A stretch of DNA of 20,673 nucleotides from an uncultured Acidobacteriota bacterium (GCA_937880585.1 CALFMR010000167.1:1-20673), one strand, 5' to 3'; counted from the stretch's first letter, positions 1-8,235 are shown. Notes: a model not told the origin generated them from the letters alone. Made by a program: numbers and translations.

Positions 1-3000
1 GCCATCGCCCGGGTCGCCGACAATGCGTACGCGCGCGCCGTAGTCGGGCGAGCCGGTCAGGTTCACGTTCGACCCGCCGTTCTGGTAGCTGAAGCCGACC
101 GAGTACGCGCCGCCGGTCGCCGCCGTCCAGATACCGGCCAACTGCCAGTCGCTCACGATGAGGCCCACGGTCCGCGCGAGCGGTCCCTCGCCGCGGTAGT
201 CGGGCAGGTCCCACACGAAGTTCGCCTTCATGATGTGCGTCTGCGGGTTGTTGTTGCCGAGCAGATCTTCGGCCGCCTGCTGATCGGCGCGCACGACGAA
301 CGATCCATCCGGCCGATGATCGAGCCGCGGCGCGAGGTTCTGGTGATCGTAAATCCCGATCGTGTCGTTGAAGCCGAACGACAGTCCGTGCGTGAACCGG
401 CGCTGGAAGGAGAACTGGACCGAGTGATAGGTGCGCCACATCCAGCTCGCCGTCTGGTTGATCGACGAGTAGCCGCGAATGGCGCGCATCTGATCGCCCG
501 TGACGGCCGACGCGCCGGCCGTCGAGCTCGGCGCGAGCGTCGGATCCTGGTACTCGGGCAGAAACGCCGTGCCGAAGTCGACCGCGTTGAGGTTCACGCC
601 CTGCAGGATGTTGTACCCGTGCTGGCCGACGTAGGAGACGTCGAGCGTCGTGTTCCACGGCAGCGCCATCTGCGCGCCGGCGTTCCACTGGACTGACGAC
701 GGGATGTCGCTGTCGTACTCGAAGACGGCGAGCGTCGGGGCCACGGCCGTCGCCAAGCCGGCCGACCCGAGGTTCTGCAGTTGCCCGTTGTGGACCGTGG
801 CGTTTTCGAGCGTGGGCGGATTGGTGACTTGCGCGAACACGGAGTTGCCGCTCGGCCGATCGAAGAAGAGTCCCGCGCCGCCGCGCAGCACCAGGCGCTG
901 CGATCCGGTCACGTCGTAGGCCATGCCGAAGCGCGGACCGACGACGAGCGCTGGCCAGGTGTAGGCGGTCTTCGCGATGCCTTGGCCGGCGACGAAGAGT
1001 CCGTCGGTCGTGTCACCCGAGCCGGGCACGATGGTGCCGATCGCGAGCGACGATCCCGGGCCGAGCAACTCGCCGGTCAGCGGGTTCTGCGCCTGCCGGT
1101 TCGTGCCCGAGCACGGCATGACGCCGTTCGCGAACGCCGCCACGTACAGCGCGGGCGCCGGGTCGACCGAGTATTTCTCCGGCAGGAAGTTCGCGGCCTG
1201 AGACTCGGTGTCGTATTGCGGCGATTGGTGGACGAAGCGCAGGCCGTAGTCGAGCGTGAGCTGACTCGTCACCTTCCAGTTGTCCTGGATGTAGGCCTCG
1301 GTGTTCGTGTACACGTAGTCGCCTTCGACGAACTGCGAGGCCTGCGAGTAGGAGCTGAAGATGCCGAGCGCGGCATTGGCGAAGCCGAAGCCCGAGTCGA
1401 TCGGGTTGTTGGCGTCGTTGCCGAAGTTCAGCGTGCCGAACGGATTGCCCTGGTTCTGCTGCTTCGTCCCGTGCTGGTTGTAGAAGCCGGCCTTGATGGT
1501 GTGCCGGCCGGCGACCTTCGTCAGGCTCCCGGCGATGTCGTTGATCGAGTCGCGATCGGCGAAGCCGGGATACACGAGGTTCGGCGGATCATTGCCGATG
1601 CGGCTGCCCCACTGGAACGCTGGCGGCAGCAGCACGCGCGTGCCGTCGAAGATCGGCGGGGACACTTGCTGCAACGCCTTGAGCTGATACGAACCGGACG
1701 GGACGATGACGGCGTCCGGGAAGAGATAGGGAATGCCGTCGAGGCCGGAGTTGAAGCGGTTCGCGATCGGATTCATGGGGAATCCGGCCGTGCAGAAGTT
1801 GACGCCCGCGCCGTTCAAGCCGCAGCCAGCCTGGCTGTGGCCGGTGTGGCCGCCGGTCACCTCGAGGAACGTCGTGTCGTTGAGGTTGTAGTTGGCCGAG
1901 ATCGCCAGCAGCGGCACGCTCGGATGGTTCATCTGCGTGTCGTTGAACCCCGGCAGCGAGCCGAGAATCGTCCGGCGCGGCTGGCCCCATCCCGCGTATT
2001 TGACCGTGGCGCGGAACGTCGTCCACGGCTGATAGTCGACGCGCACGACCGGCTGCCACGACGTGAGGCTCTGGGTCGGCCGCGTGAGCTGATAGTTGTA
2101 GGCGCCCTGTCCGGTGACGTTCGGGAGCGGATAGAGATTCAGAATGTTGAGGCCGGTGTCATACAGCCGGTCGGCCGGAATCCGTCCGAGGACGCCGCCG
2201 TCGGCGAAGCACGCCGACCGGTTCGACGCGCTGCACGAGCCCGACAGCCGTGAATCGCGGATGTAGGGGAAGGGATTGTTGTTGTTGTCGGTCGTCTCGG
2301 AGAAGTCGCCCTGCCGCTCGAGCGCGGTCGGCACACGGAACGACACGACGTTGTTGCCGGTCGTGCGCGGCTGGAATTCCTGCGCGTAAAAGAAGAACAG
2401 CTTGTTCTTGCCGCCCGGCTTGCCGATCGGACCGCCAATCGAATACCCCCAGTCGCGCTCCTTGGTCGTCGTCTTCGGATCGCCGTTGAGAATGTTCGTG
2501 CGGCTGTTCGCATTCCAGTCCGAATTGCGTTCGACGTCGTAGAGCGACCCGTGGAACTGATTGCTGCCGCTCTTGGTGATCGCCGTGACCTGCAAGCCGC
2601 TCGACCGGCCGTACTCGGCCTGATAGTTCGACGTGAGCACCTTGACCTCGGCGATCGACTCGACGTTGACGGCCACCATCAGCCGGTTGCTGCCGGGCTC
2701 GACCGTCGAGACGCCATCCATCATGAAGTTGTTCGAACCGCCGCCCGTCGACGACGAGTCGCCGACGCGGTTGCCGCCGTTGACGCCTGGCGTCAGGTCG
2801 ACGAGCGAGGCGAAACTCCGATTCGCGATCGGGAGATTCGCGACCGACTGCGTCGTGACGGTGAACGAGCGCTCGCCGGTCGTCGCCTGGATCATCGGCG
2901 CTTCATCGGTCACGGTGACCGTTTCGGTGGCGCCGCCGACTTCGAGTACGAGCGTGCCGAGACTCGTACGCGTGGCCGCGCTCACGTCGACCTCGGGACG

Positions 3001-3282
3001 CCGGAGCGTCTTGAACGCCGGCATCTCGATGACCAGTGTGTAGGTATCGGCGGGCATGTTGACGAAGACGAAGTCGCCGGTGCGGCTGGTCGTCACCGGC
3101 GCCGACGCCGTTCCGCGCGTGTCACTGATGAGTGTCGCCGTGGCACCCGGCAGCACGCCGCCCTGTGTGTCCTTGACCGTGCCCGAGACCGTGCCCGTGC
3201 TGACCTGAGCCAGCGCGGGCGCGGCCGCGAGGAGCGCGGCGATCATCCACGACGTCGTCCATCTGAGCAGTGTTCGTCCCAT
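1..3282 (-). CDS. TonB-dependent receptor with N-terminal carboxypeptidase-regulatory domain (Oar-like), C-terminus outside window
   Basis: Outer-membrane receptor, presumably for energy-dependent uptake of a large ligand such as an oligosaccharide. The reading frame runs unbroken for 1094 codons from ATG at 3282 to base 1. It starts MGRTLLRW with a signal peptide ending near ALAQ (residue 26). GGAGG at 3291-3295 (minus strand) lies 8 nt before the ATG and fixes the start. A CarboxypepD_reg beta-sandwich follows (about 28-110, with GxVxDxxGGVLPGA and TSRTGDFVF). The plug comes next, with LPIANRSF, NNFMMDGVS and SNYQAEYGRSSG, then a long beta-barrel. The visible end (SPDYGARVRIVGDPGDG) matches residues about 1085-1105 of the receptor at 11325-15038, so roughly 130 residues are missing. 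The two are clear paralogues along their whole length. The substrate is unknown; no TonB box was identified. Confidence 0.95.
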   Translation of the reverse strand, partial: MGRTLLRWTTSWMIAALLAAAPALAQVSTGTVSGTVKDTQGGVLPGATATLISDTRGTASAPVTTSRTGDFVFVNMPADTYTLVIEMPAFKTLRRPEVDVSAATRTSLGTLVLEVGGATETVTVTDEAPMIQATTGERSFTVTTQSVANLPIANRSFASLVDLTPGVNGGNRVGDSSSTGGGSNNFMMDGVSTVEPGSNRLMVAVNVESIAEVKVLTSNYQAEYGRSSGLQVTAITKSGSNQFHGSLYDVERNSDWNANSRTNILNGDPKTTTKERDWGYSIGGPIGKPGGKNKLFFFYAQEFQPRTTGNNVVSFRVPTALERQGDFSETTDNNNNPFPYIRDSRLSGSCSASNRSACFADGGVLGRIPADRLYDTGLNILNLYPLPNVTGQGAYNYQLTRPTQSLTSWQPVVRVDYQPWTTFRATVKYAGWGQPRRTILGSLPGFNDTQMNHPSVPLLAISANYNLNDTTFLEVTGGHTGHSQAGCGLNGAGVNFCTAGFPMNPIANRFNSGLDGIPYLFPDAVIVPSGSYQLKALQQVSPPIFDGTRVLLPPAFQWGSRIGNDPPNLVYPGFADRDSINDIAGSLTKVAGRHTIKAGFYNQHGTKQQNQGNPFGTLNFGNDANNPIDSGFGFANAALGIFSSYSQASQFVEGDYVYTNTEAYIQDNWKVTSQLTLDYGLRFVHQSPQYDTESQAANFLPEKYSVDPAPALYVAAFANGVMPCSGTNRQAQNPLTGELLGPGSSLAIGTIVPGSGDTTDGLFVAGQGIAKTAYTWPALVVGPRFGMAYDVTGSQRLVLRGGAGLFFDRPSGNSVFAQVTNPPTLENATVHNGQLQNLGSAGLATAVAPTLAVFEYDSDIPSSVQWNAGAQMALPWNTTLDVSYVGQHGYNILQGVNLNAVDFGTAFLPEYQDPTLAPSSTAGASAVTGDQMRAIRGYSSINQTASWMWRTYHSVQFSFQRRFTHGLSFGFNDTIGIYDHQNLAPRLDHRPDGSFVVRADQQAAEDLLGNNNPQTHIMKANFVWDLPDYRGEGPLARTVGLIVSDWQLAGIWTAATGGAYSVGFSYQNGGSNVNLTGSPDYGARVRIVGDPGDG

Positions 3283-3503
3283 GATGTGGTCCTCCGGTAG
3301 TGGTGGGCCGTGGCTGGGGCGCGGACACGGCGGCCTCGCGTCATCGGGTGGTCGCTGTCGTCCGGGGGAACGTGCCGCGCGAGCGGTGCCGCACCTCCGG
3401 CCTCGTCGTCGAGACACGCCGGGCGAAGTGGGACGGTGGCAGGACCGTTCCAGCGACCGAGAGGTCTCTGATGAGGACCGCACTGAATCGACTAGTGCGT
3501 AAA

Positions 3504-3534
3504 GTGATAATACAAGTTGGCCGGTGATTATACA
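3504..3534. repeat. 11-bp direct repeat with 20-bp period
   Basis: GTGATAATACA (3504-3514) and GTGATTATACA (3524-3534) match at 10 of 11 positions and start exactly 20 bp apart, about two helical turns. They stand out as AT-rich in a GC-rich gap. The second copy overlaps a minus-strand -10-like hexamer. This could be a tandem activator or repressor site, or two alternative -10 elements; the sequence alone does not decide. Confidence 0.5.
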
Positions 3535-3554
3535 CGGCGCCAGTACACGATCAA
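3527..3554 (-). promoter_or_regulatory. Sigma70-type promoter for the left TonB receptor
   Basis: Read on the minus strand, TTGATC (3549-3554) is followed after 16 bp by a perfect TATAAT (3527-3532). The hexamers are 4/6 and 6/6 matches to consensus. Transcription would start near 3520 and run toward the receptor ATG at 3282, leaving a leader of about 240 nt, which is long. It is the best promoter match in this gap. Confidence 0.55.
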
Positions 3555-3603
3555 GCAGAATGCACCGCCTCGCGGCGGGTCGCCAGGCGGCGAGTTCTTG
3601 CGC

Positions 3604-3631
3604 CTCGACTGGATGAATCGTCTGCTACAAT
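3604..3631 (+). promoter_or_regulatory. Possible extended -10 promoter for the epimerase-cytochrome operon
   Basis: TGCTACAAT (3623-3631) is an extended -10 form with TACAAT at 3626-3631. A weak -35-like CTCGAC lies at 3604-3609 with 16-bp spacing. The start site would fall near 3638, about 80 nt before the GTG at 3721. The -35 is poor, so this is tentative. Confidence 0.35.
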
Positions 3632-3712
3632 GCGCCGTCCGTCGCGTGCCCGTGACGAGTGGCGCGTGTCGAGATGCGTCCGGTTGCGGCGCTCGCCGTA
3701 TCGACCGTGAGG

Positions 3713-3750
3713 TATGACTAGTGAGATCTCACGTCAACGTTGATGTCATA
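3713..3750. promoter_or_regulatory. Nested inverted repeats covering the start codon at 3721
   Basis: TATGAC (3713-3718) and GTCATA (3745-3750) form an outer inverted pair. Inside it lie two perfect palindromes: GTGAGATCTCAC (3721-3732), whose first three bases are the GTG start codon, and TCAACGTTGA (3734-3743). The arrangement could be a protein operator downstream of the promoter, or a mRNA structure that limits ribosome access. The function is inferred. Confidence 0.4.
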
Positions 3751-5616
3751 AGACGAGCGCTTCGCGCAGCCGTCGCCACACTGGTGGTGCTCGCGAGCGG
3801 CGCGCCCGTCGCGGCGCAGGCCGCGCGCGGGATCCAGGTGGGCTATTGCGGGTCGCTGAAGGAGCTCGACGCCGTCAAGGCCGCCGGTTTCGACTACATC
3901 GAGCTCGGCACGACGGAGATCGCCGGGCTGTCCGATGACGCCTTCGACGAGGCGGCCCGCCGTGTCGCCGCGTCCGGTCTGCCCGTGCCGGTGACGAATC
4001 TCTTTCTTCCCGGCAACCTCAAGGTGACCGGCCCGGCCGTCGATCCAGCGGCCCAGCTCGCCTACATGCGCAAAGTGTTTCCGCGCCTGCAGCGGCTCGG
4101 CGTCCACATCCTCGTGTTCGGCAGCGGCGGATCGCGGCGCGTGCCCGACGGCTTTCCGAAAGATCAGGCGTTCGCCCAGCTCGTCGACTTCGGCCGGCGC
4201 GCGGCCGCGCTGGCGCGGACGTTCGACATCACGATCGCGCTCGAGCCGTTGCGCCGCCAGGAGTCGAACATCATCAACTCGGCCGTCGAGGGCTTCGCGC
4301 TCGTCAACGCGGTCAACGATCCGAACTTCGAGATGATCGTCGACTTCTACCACCTCGCGAGCGAGCACGAGGATCCATCGATCATCCAGGAAGCGAAGAC
4401 GCACATTCGCCATCTCCATATGGCGAATCCCACGGGCCGCGTCTTCCCGCTCGATTGGTCGGAGTTCGACTACGCGCCGTTCTTCGCCGCGCTGCGCGCG
4501 ATCGGGTACGAGGATCGGCCGAACGCGACCGACCGCGGCATCAGCATCGAGGCGCACGCGAACGACTTCGCGCACGACGCGCCAATCGCGATCGCGCTCA
4601 TTCGACGCGCGTTCGCCGGCGATCTCCCGGCGACCGCAGCCGCACCCGCGCCATCGGGGACGCCCGCTCAGATCCCCGGGCCTCAGAGCCCGGGGCTCCG
4701 CAATCGTGACCAGAGTCCCGCCGTCGCGGCCGCGGCCGCGGCCGCGCCGCAGGCTGCGGGCGGACGAGGCGGTCGCGGCGCCGCGGGCCGTGGGGCCGCA
4801 CGCGGCACACCGGCTGGAGCGCGCGCGCAAGGTTCGGTGGGACCGCGTCCGAACGTCGGGCCCGCCGACCGGCCCATCGTCGATCCGGCAGCCGTCGAAC
4901 GCGGACGCCACGTCTGGTCGGTCGAGTGCATCACGTGTCACGGCGCGTCGGCGCGCGGCACCAACTCGGCGCCGAGCCTCATCCAGTCCACGCTCGTGCT
5001 GCACGATCGCGCCGGCGACCAGCTCGGGCCGTTCCTCGCCAAGGGCCCTCCGACGCAAAGCGGCCGGCCGAGCGCCGAGATCTCGGAAGCCGAGGTCCGC
5101 GACGTCATGCAGTTCCTGCGCGATCGCGTGAACGACACGCTGCGCGGATCGTCGAGCTTCAGGCCGCAGGACGTCGTGACCGGACACGCCGACGCAGGCC
5201 GGGCCTTCTTCAACGGCGCGGGAGGCTGCACGGCGTGTCATTCGACGACGGGCGATCTGGCGGGCATCGGCGGCCGGGTGCCGAGCCCCGTCGATCTGCA
5301 GCAGCGCCTGCTCTTTCCGAGTCCCGCGCGCGGCCGTGGTCGCGGCCGGGGGCGTGGCGCGGCTGAGCCCGATCGCACGGCGATCACCGTCACGCTCACG
5401 CCCAAGCGCGGCGCCGTCCTGACGGGCACGCTCGTCGACGACGATGACTTCTTCGTGACCTACCGCGATGAGGCGGGCGTGACGCACGTCGTGTCGCGCG
5501 CGTCGCTCGCCAAGGTGGTCGTGGCCGATCCGCTCGCCGCCCACCACGCGCTGCTGGATCGGATCACCGACCAGCAGATTCACGACCTGGTGGCGTATCT
5601 GGTGACGCTGTCATGA
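3721..5616 (+). CDS. Secreted sugar isomerase/epimerase-type TIM barrel fused to a two-haem cytochrome c
   Basis: A 631-residue protein, likely periplasmic. The GTG start has GAGG at 3709-3712, 8 nt upstream, and no better start follows before the signal peptide (hydrophobic at about 15-30, ending AAQA). Residues about 37-305 are an AP_endonuc_2/xylose-isomerase-like TIM barrel. Metal ligands are visible as E175 (ALEPL), D208 with H211 (VDFYH), H233 (RHLHM) and E277 (SIEAH). The 33-residue E-to-D spacing equals that of D-tagatose 3-epimerase (E152/D185). A Pro/Ala and Gly/Arg-rich linker (about 310-370) leads to two cytochrome c domains with CITCH (403-407) and CTACH (503-507). After the second haem site come another Arg-Gly run (about 537-546) and a small beta-rich segment. 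The stop overlaps the next gene by ATGA, so translation is probably coupled. The cytochrome part resembles the separate cytochromes that accompany acidobacterial quinoproteins; fusion to the epimerase domain is unusual. The exact reaction is not known. Confidence 0.9.
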   Translation: MRSHVNVDVIRRALRAAVATLVVLASGAPVAAQAARGIQVGYCGSLKELDAVKAAGFDYIELGTTEIAGLSDDAFDEAARRVAASGLPVPVTNLFLPGNLKVTGPAVDPAAQLAYMRKVFPRLQRLGVHILVFGSGGSRRVPDGFPKDQAFAQLVDFGRRAAALARTFDITIALEPLRRQESNIINSAVEGFALVNAVNDPNFEMIVDFYHLASEHEDPSIIQEAKTHIRHLHMANPTGRVFPLDWSEFDYAPFFAALRAIGYEDRPNATDRGISIEAHANDFAHDAPIAIALIRRAFAGDLPATAAAPAPSGTPAQIPGPQSPGLRNRDQSPAVAAAAAAAPQAAGGRGGRGAAGRGAARGTPAGARAQGSVGPRPNVGPADRPIVDPAAVERGRHVWSVECITCHGASARGTNSAPSLIQSTLVLHDRAGDQLGPFLAKGPPTQSGRPSAEISEAEVRDVMQFLRDRVNDTLRGSSSFRPQDVVTGHADAGRAFFNGAGGCTACHSTTGDLAGIGGRVPSPVDLQQRLLFPSPARGRGRGRGRGAAEPDRTAITVTLTPKRGAVLTGTLVDDDDFFVTYRDEAGVTHVVSRASLAKVVVADPLAAHHALLDRITDQQIHDLVAYLVTLS

Positions 5617-7178
5617 CACGGACGATGGTCGCGTTGGGACTGATGATGGCGGCGGCCGTGGCCTTGACCGCCCAACAGGGCTTGGCTCCATCGGCGCTCG
5701 GCCAGCCGCCGACCGACACGTGGCCGACCTTCAACGGCGACTACACGGCGCGCCGCTACAGCACGCTCACCGACATCACGACGGCGAACGTCAAGGCCTT
5801 GAGCCTCGCCTGGATCTACCAGGCACCCGGCGGCGGTCCCATCAAGGCCACGCCGCTCGAGATCAATGGCGTGCTGTACTTCTCGACGCCCGACCATGCC
5901 TACGGCGTCGACGCTCGTACGGGGCGCGAGCTCTGGCATTACGCGTGGGCGTCCGAGGGCGGCAACCATCTCGGCAATCGCGGCATGGCCGCGCTCGGCG
6001 ACACGCTCTACTTCGAGACGCCGGACTGCCACCTCGTCGCGCTCGACATGACGGACGGCTCGCACCGCTGGGACACGCGCCTCTGCGATTCGGACCTCTT
6101 CTACTACGCGTCGACGGCGCCCGTCATCATCAAGAACCATCTGATGACCGGTGTGAGCGGCGACGACATGGACAATCCCGGCTATCTCGACGCGCGCGAT
6201 CCCGCGACCGGCGCGTTGCAGTGGCGGTGGTACACCGTGCCGCAGAAGGCGGGCGATCCGGGACTCGACACGTGGCCCGATCTCGAGACCGCTCGTCACG
6301 GCGGCGGCATGACGTGGCAGCCGGTCACCTACGATCCAGAACTGAACCTCGTCTATCTCACGACGGGCAATCCGCAACCGGTCGTCGCGAACAAGAATCG
6401 TCCCGGCGCCAACCTCTTCACCGCGTCCATCGTCGCGCTCGATCTCGACACCGGGAAAATGGCGTGGCACTTCCAGGCCTCGCCGCACGACACGCACGAC
6501 TGGGACGCGACCGAACCGGCCGTACTCATCGACGGGACAATCGACGGCCGTCCACGCAAGCTCGTCGCGCAAGCCTCGCGCAACGGGCACTTCTTCGTGC
6601 TCGATCGGACGAACGGTCAGGCGATCGTCTCGACCGAGTTCGTCAAGACGAACTGGTCGAAGGGGAACGACGCGAAGGGGCAACCCATTCCCGATCCGGG
6701 CAAGATGCCGCAGATCGACGGCGCGCTCGTCTCGCCGAATCAAGGCGGGGCGGCCAACTGGCCGTCGCCCTCGTTCAGTCCCAAGACGGGCCTCTTCTAC
6801 GTGAACGCGTCGCGCGCCTTCAGCGTGTACTACCTGTACGATCTCAGCGACAATCCTGCGGGGTGGGGCGGGACCGACCGTGGCGGCTGGTCGGAATCCA
6901 TGCTGCAGGCGATCGACTATCGGACGGGCGCGATCCGCTGGAGCCACAAGTGGCCGGCGTCGGCCGTTCGATCGGGTCTGCTCACGACGGCGGGCAACGT
7001 CCTCTTCACCGCCGGGTCGGGCGGGCTCGAGGCGCTCGACGCCGCGACGGGCGCGCCCTTGTGGCACACGCGCTTCGGTCCCGTCACCAACGCGCCCATC
7101 ACCTTCGAGCTCGATGGGCAGCAGTACGTCGTCGTCGGATCGGGCGCGTCGGTCTTCTCATTCGTCCTGAATCGATAG
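5613..7178 (+). CDS. PQQ-dependent dehydrogenase-like beta-propeller protein lacking the vicinal cysteines
   Basis: A 521-residue secreted protein. The start ATG overlaps the upstream stop (ATGA), followed by a signal peptide (MTRTMVALGLMMAAAVALTA). It has the quinoprotein propeller pattern: tryptophan-docking repeats such as VDARTGRELWHY, ALDLDTGKMAWHF and ALDAATGAPLWH. PQQ-site landmarks are present: GGGMTW with W235, TTGNP with N253, and HDTHDWDATE with D298 as the likely catalytic Asp. The adjacent Cys-Cys pair that stacks on PQQ in methanol dehydrogenases is absent: the position before NRG (122-124) reads Gly117-Asn118. It resembles the acidobacterial group that I recall being named 'empty' quinoproteins, so PQQ binding and the substrate are uncertain. 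The likely role is sugar or alcohol oxidation with electrons passed to the upstream cytochrome domains. Confidence 0.9.
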   Translation: MTRTMVALGLMMAAAVALTAQQGLAPSALGQPPTDTWPTFNGDYTARRYSTLTDITTANVKALSLAWIYQAPGGGPIKATPLEINGVLYFSTPDHAYGVDARTGRELWHYAWASEGGNHLGNRGMAALGDTLYFETPDCHLVALDMTDGSHRWDTRLCDSDLFYYASTAPVIIKNHLMTGVSGDDMDNPGYLDARDPATGALQWRWYTVPQKAGDPGLDTWPDLETARHGGGMTWQPVTYDPELNLVYLTTGNPQPVVANKNRPGANLFTASIVALDLDTGKMAWHFQASPHDTHDWDATEPAVLIDGTIDGRPRKLVAQASRNGHFFVLDRTNGQAIVSTEFVKTNWSKGNDAKGQPIPDPGKMPQIDGALVSPNQGGAANWPSPSFSPKTGLFYVNASRAFSVYYLYDLSDNPAGWGGTDRGGWSESMLQAIDYRTGAIRWSHKWPASAVRSGLLTTAGNVLFTAGSGGLEALDAATGAPLWHTRFGPVTNAPITFELDGQQYVVVGSGASVFSFVLNR

Positions 7179-7212
7179 CGCTGTCTCGTCATCGGCTGCC
7201 GGCGCGCGAGGG

Positions 7213-8010
7213 CTAGGGGCGCGGCGCGGGGGCGACCGCCGCGTCCATCGGACGATCCGCGTCCTGCTCGCGTTCCGAGGCGAGCAGGTGATCTGACATC
7301 TCACGCTCGGCGCGCGGGCGATCGCGATCGCGGATCGCGTGATAGATGCGCCGGTGCATGTCGGCAGCGACGCGCAGATCGTGTTGTGTCGCCGGCGAGG
7401 CCTGCTGCATCTTCCATCGCAGTTCGCGCGAGAGCGACGCGCGCGTCACCATCTCGACAATCGACGCCACGATCGGGTTGCCCGAGGCGGCGGCGATCGC
7501 GTGATGAAAGCGGACGTCGTGTCCCAGGAACGTCTGCGGATCGTCGACCGACGCGAACATCTCGGTGACTTCATCGGAGATCGCCGCGAGATCCTGCCCC
7601 TTGGCGTGTTCGGCCGCGAGTCCGGCCGCGCCCACTTCGAGTGCGCGTCGCGCCTCGAACATCTCCCGTCGCGTGAAGCCGTGCAAGGCCGCCAGGAAGC
7701 GCAGTGGCTCGCTGTCGAGCACCGGCGGCCCGTCGGCGACGAACGTGCCGGAGCCGTGGCGGATGAAGAGAATCCCTTTGGCGGCCAGGGCCTGCAGGCC
7801 CGCCCGCACGCTCGTGCGGCTCACGCCGATGTCGGCGACGAGCGTGCGTTCGGGCGGGAGCCGCTGGCCCGGGCCGAGGCGCCCCTCGAGGATCAGCCGC
7901 CGCACGTACTGAATCACGCGGTCGGCTGCGGCTGTTTCGCCCACGATCGGACTCACGACGACACCGGCGCGGCGCGGTTCGAGGTTGCGGTCTCGGCCCA
8001 TCTGTTGCAC
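7213..8010 (-). CDS. GntR-family transcriptional regulator, FadR subfamily with FCD domain
   Basis: A ligand-responsive DNA-binding regulator of 265 residues. I chose GTG at 8010 because AGGGAG (8017-8022, minus strand) lies 6 nt upstream; the frame stays open to 8211, but that extension has no family similarity, and ATG at 8001 is an alternative. The winged helix spans about 25-92, with LPPERTLVADIGVSRTSVR and the wing RHGSGTFV. The FCD ligand domain spans about 110-245. Its usual metal-binding set is visible: D165 and H169 (HDVRFHH), H219 (DMHRR) and H241 (SDHL). FCD proteins commonly sense sugar acids, uronates or other carboxylates. It converges on the quinoprotein gene (34 bp between stops) and diverges from the 8407 operon, the classical position of a local repressor of that operon. 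Confidence 0.92.
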   Translation of the reverse strand: MQQMGRDRNLEPRRAGVVVSPIVGETAAADRVIQYVRRLILEGRLGPGQRLPPERTLVADIGVSRTSVRAGLQALAAKGILFIRHGSGTFVADGPPVLDSEPLRFLAALHGFTRREMFEARRALEVGAAGLAAEHAKGQDLAAISDEVTEMFASVDDPQTFLGHDVRFHHAIAAASGNPIVASIVEMVTRASLSRELRWKMQQASPATQHDLRVAADMHRRIYHAIRDRDRPRAEREMSDHLLASEREQDADRPMDAAVAPAPRP

Positions 8011-8191
8011 GCCGCGCTCCCTGTCATTCGACGCTGAAACGTCGCTGGCCGTTGGCGCATCGCGCGTGTCCCCGGGCGGGGCCCGCACTCGTTCTCCGCG
8101 AGCGCCTCGTTCCCTCGCCTTTTGAAGGCGCCAATCATCAAGTCCAATCGTATCGCTGCAATCATAATCATGTGATGACGAATGTTGATTC

Positions 8192-8212
8192 TGTAATATT
8201 TGTAATACCAAT
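8192..8212. promoter_or_regulatory. Candidate GntR/FCD operator near the regulator's own promoter
   Basis: TTGTAATACCAA (8200-8211) matches 10 of 12 positions of TTGGTATACCAA, the palindrome I associate with hexuronate FCD regulators such as UxuR/ExuR. It overlaps a 9-bp tandem: TGTAATA at 8192-8198 and again at 8201-8207. The site sits about 190 bp upstream of the regulator start, where its promoter would be expected. Assignment is inferred from position and family preference. Confidence 0.35.
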
Positions 8213-8235
8213 CTAGCACATATTCCTAATTATGC

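Larger units (their letters stand above)
3283..3720. other. Intergenic regulatory region between divergent genes
   Basis: A 438-bp gap separates the minus-strand receptor from the plus-strand epimerase-cytochrome gene. It holds no convincing gene: short frames in it lack ribosome sites and look like chance frames in GC-rich DNA. About 3300-3480 is GC-rich and would be the untranslated leader of the receptor. An AT-rich patch at 3500-3535 carries a promoter-like element and a direct repeat. The part next to 3721 carries an extended -10-like element and nested inverted repeats. These are listed separately. Confidence 0.7.

Noticed and set aside
781..2253. Long plus-strand open frame of 490 codons
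   Set aside because: It is antisense to the TonB receptor. It is rich in Arg, Val and Glu with no recognisable domain, as expected of frames opposite a GC-rich gene.
3718..5583. Minus-strand open frame of 621 codons
   Set aside because: It mirrors the epimerase-cytochrome gene, whose metal and haem motifs are clear. The mirror frame has an Arg/Asp/Val-rich composition and no motifs.
5580..7067. Minus-strand open frame of 495 codons
   Set aside because: Antisense shadow of the quinoprotein gene, with no domain signal.
8011..8211. N-terminal extension of the FCD regulator by 67 residues
   Set aside because: It runs into the AT-rich control region, has no ribosome site at 8211, and has no family similarity. 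The GTG at 8010 has AGGGAG at good spacing.
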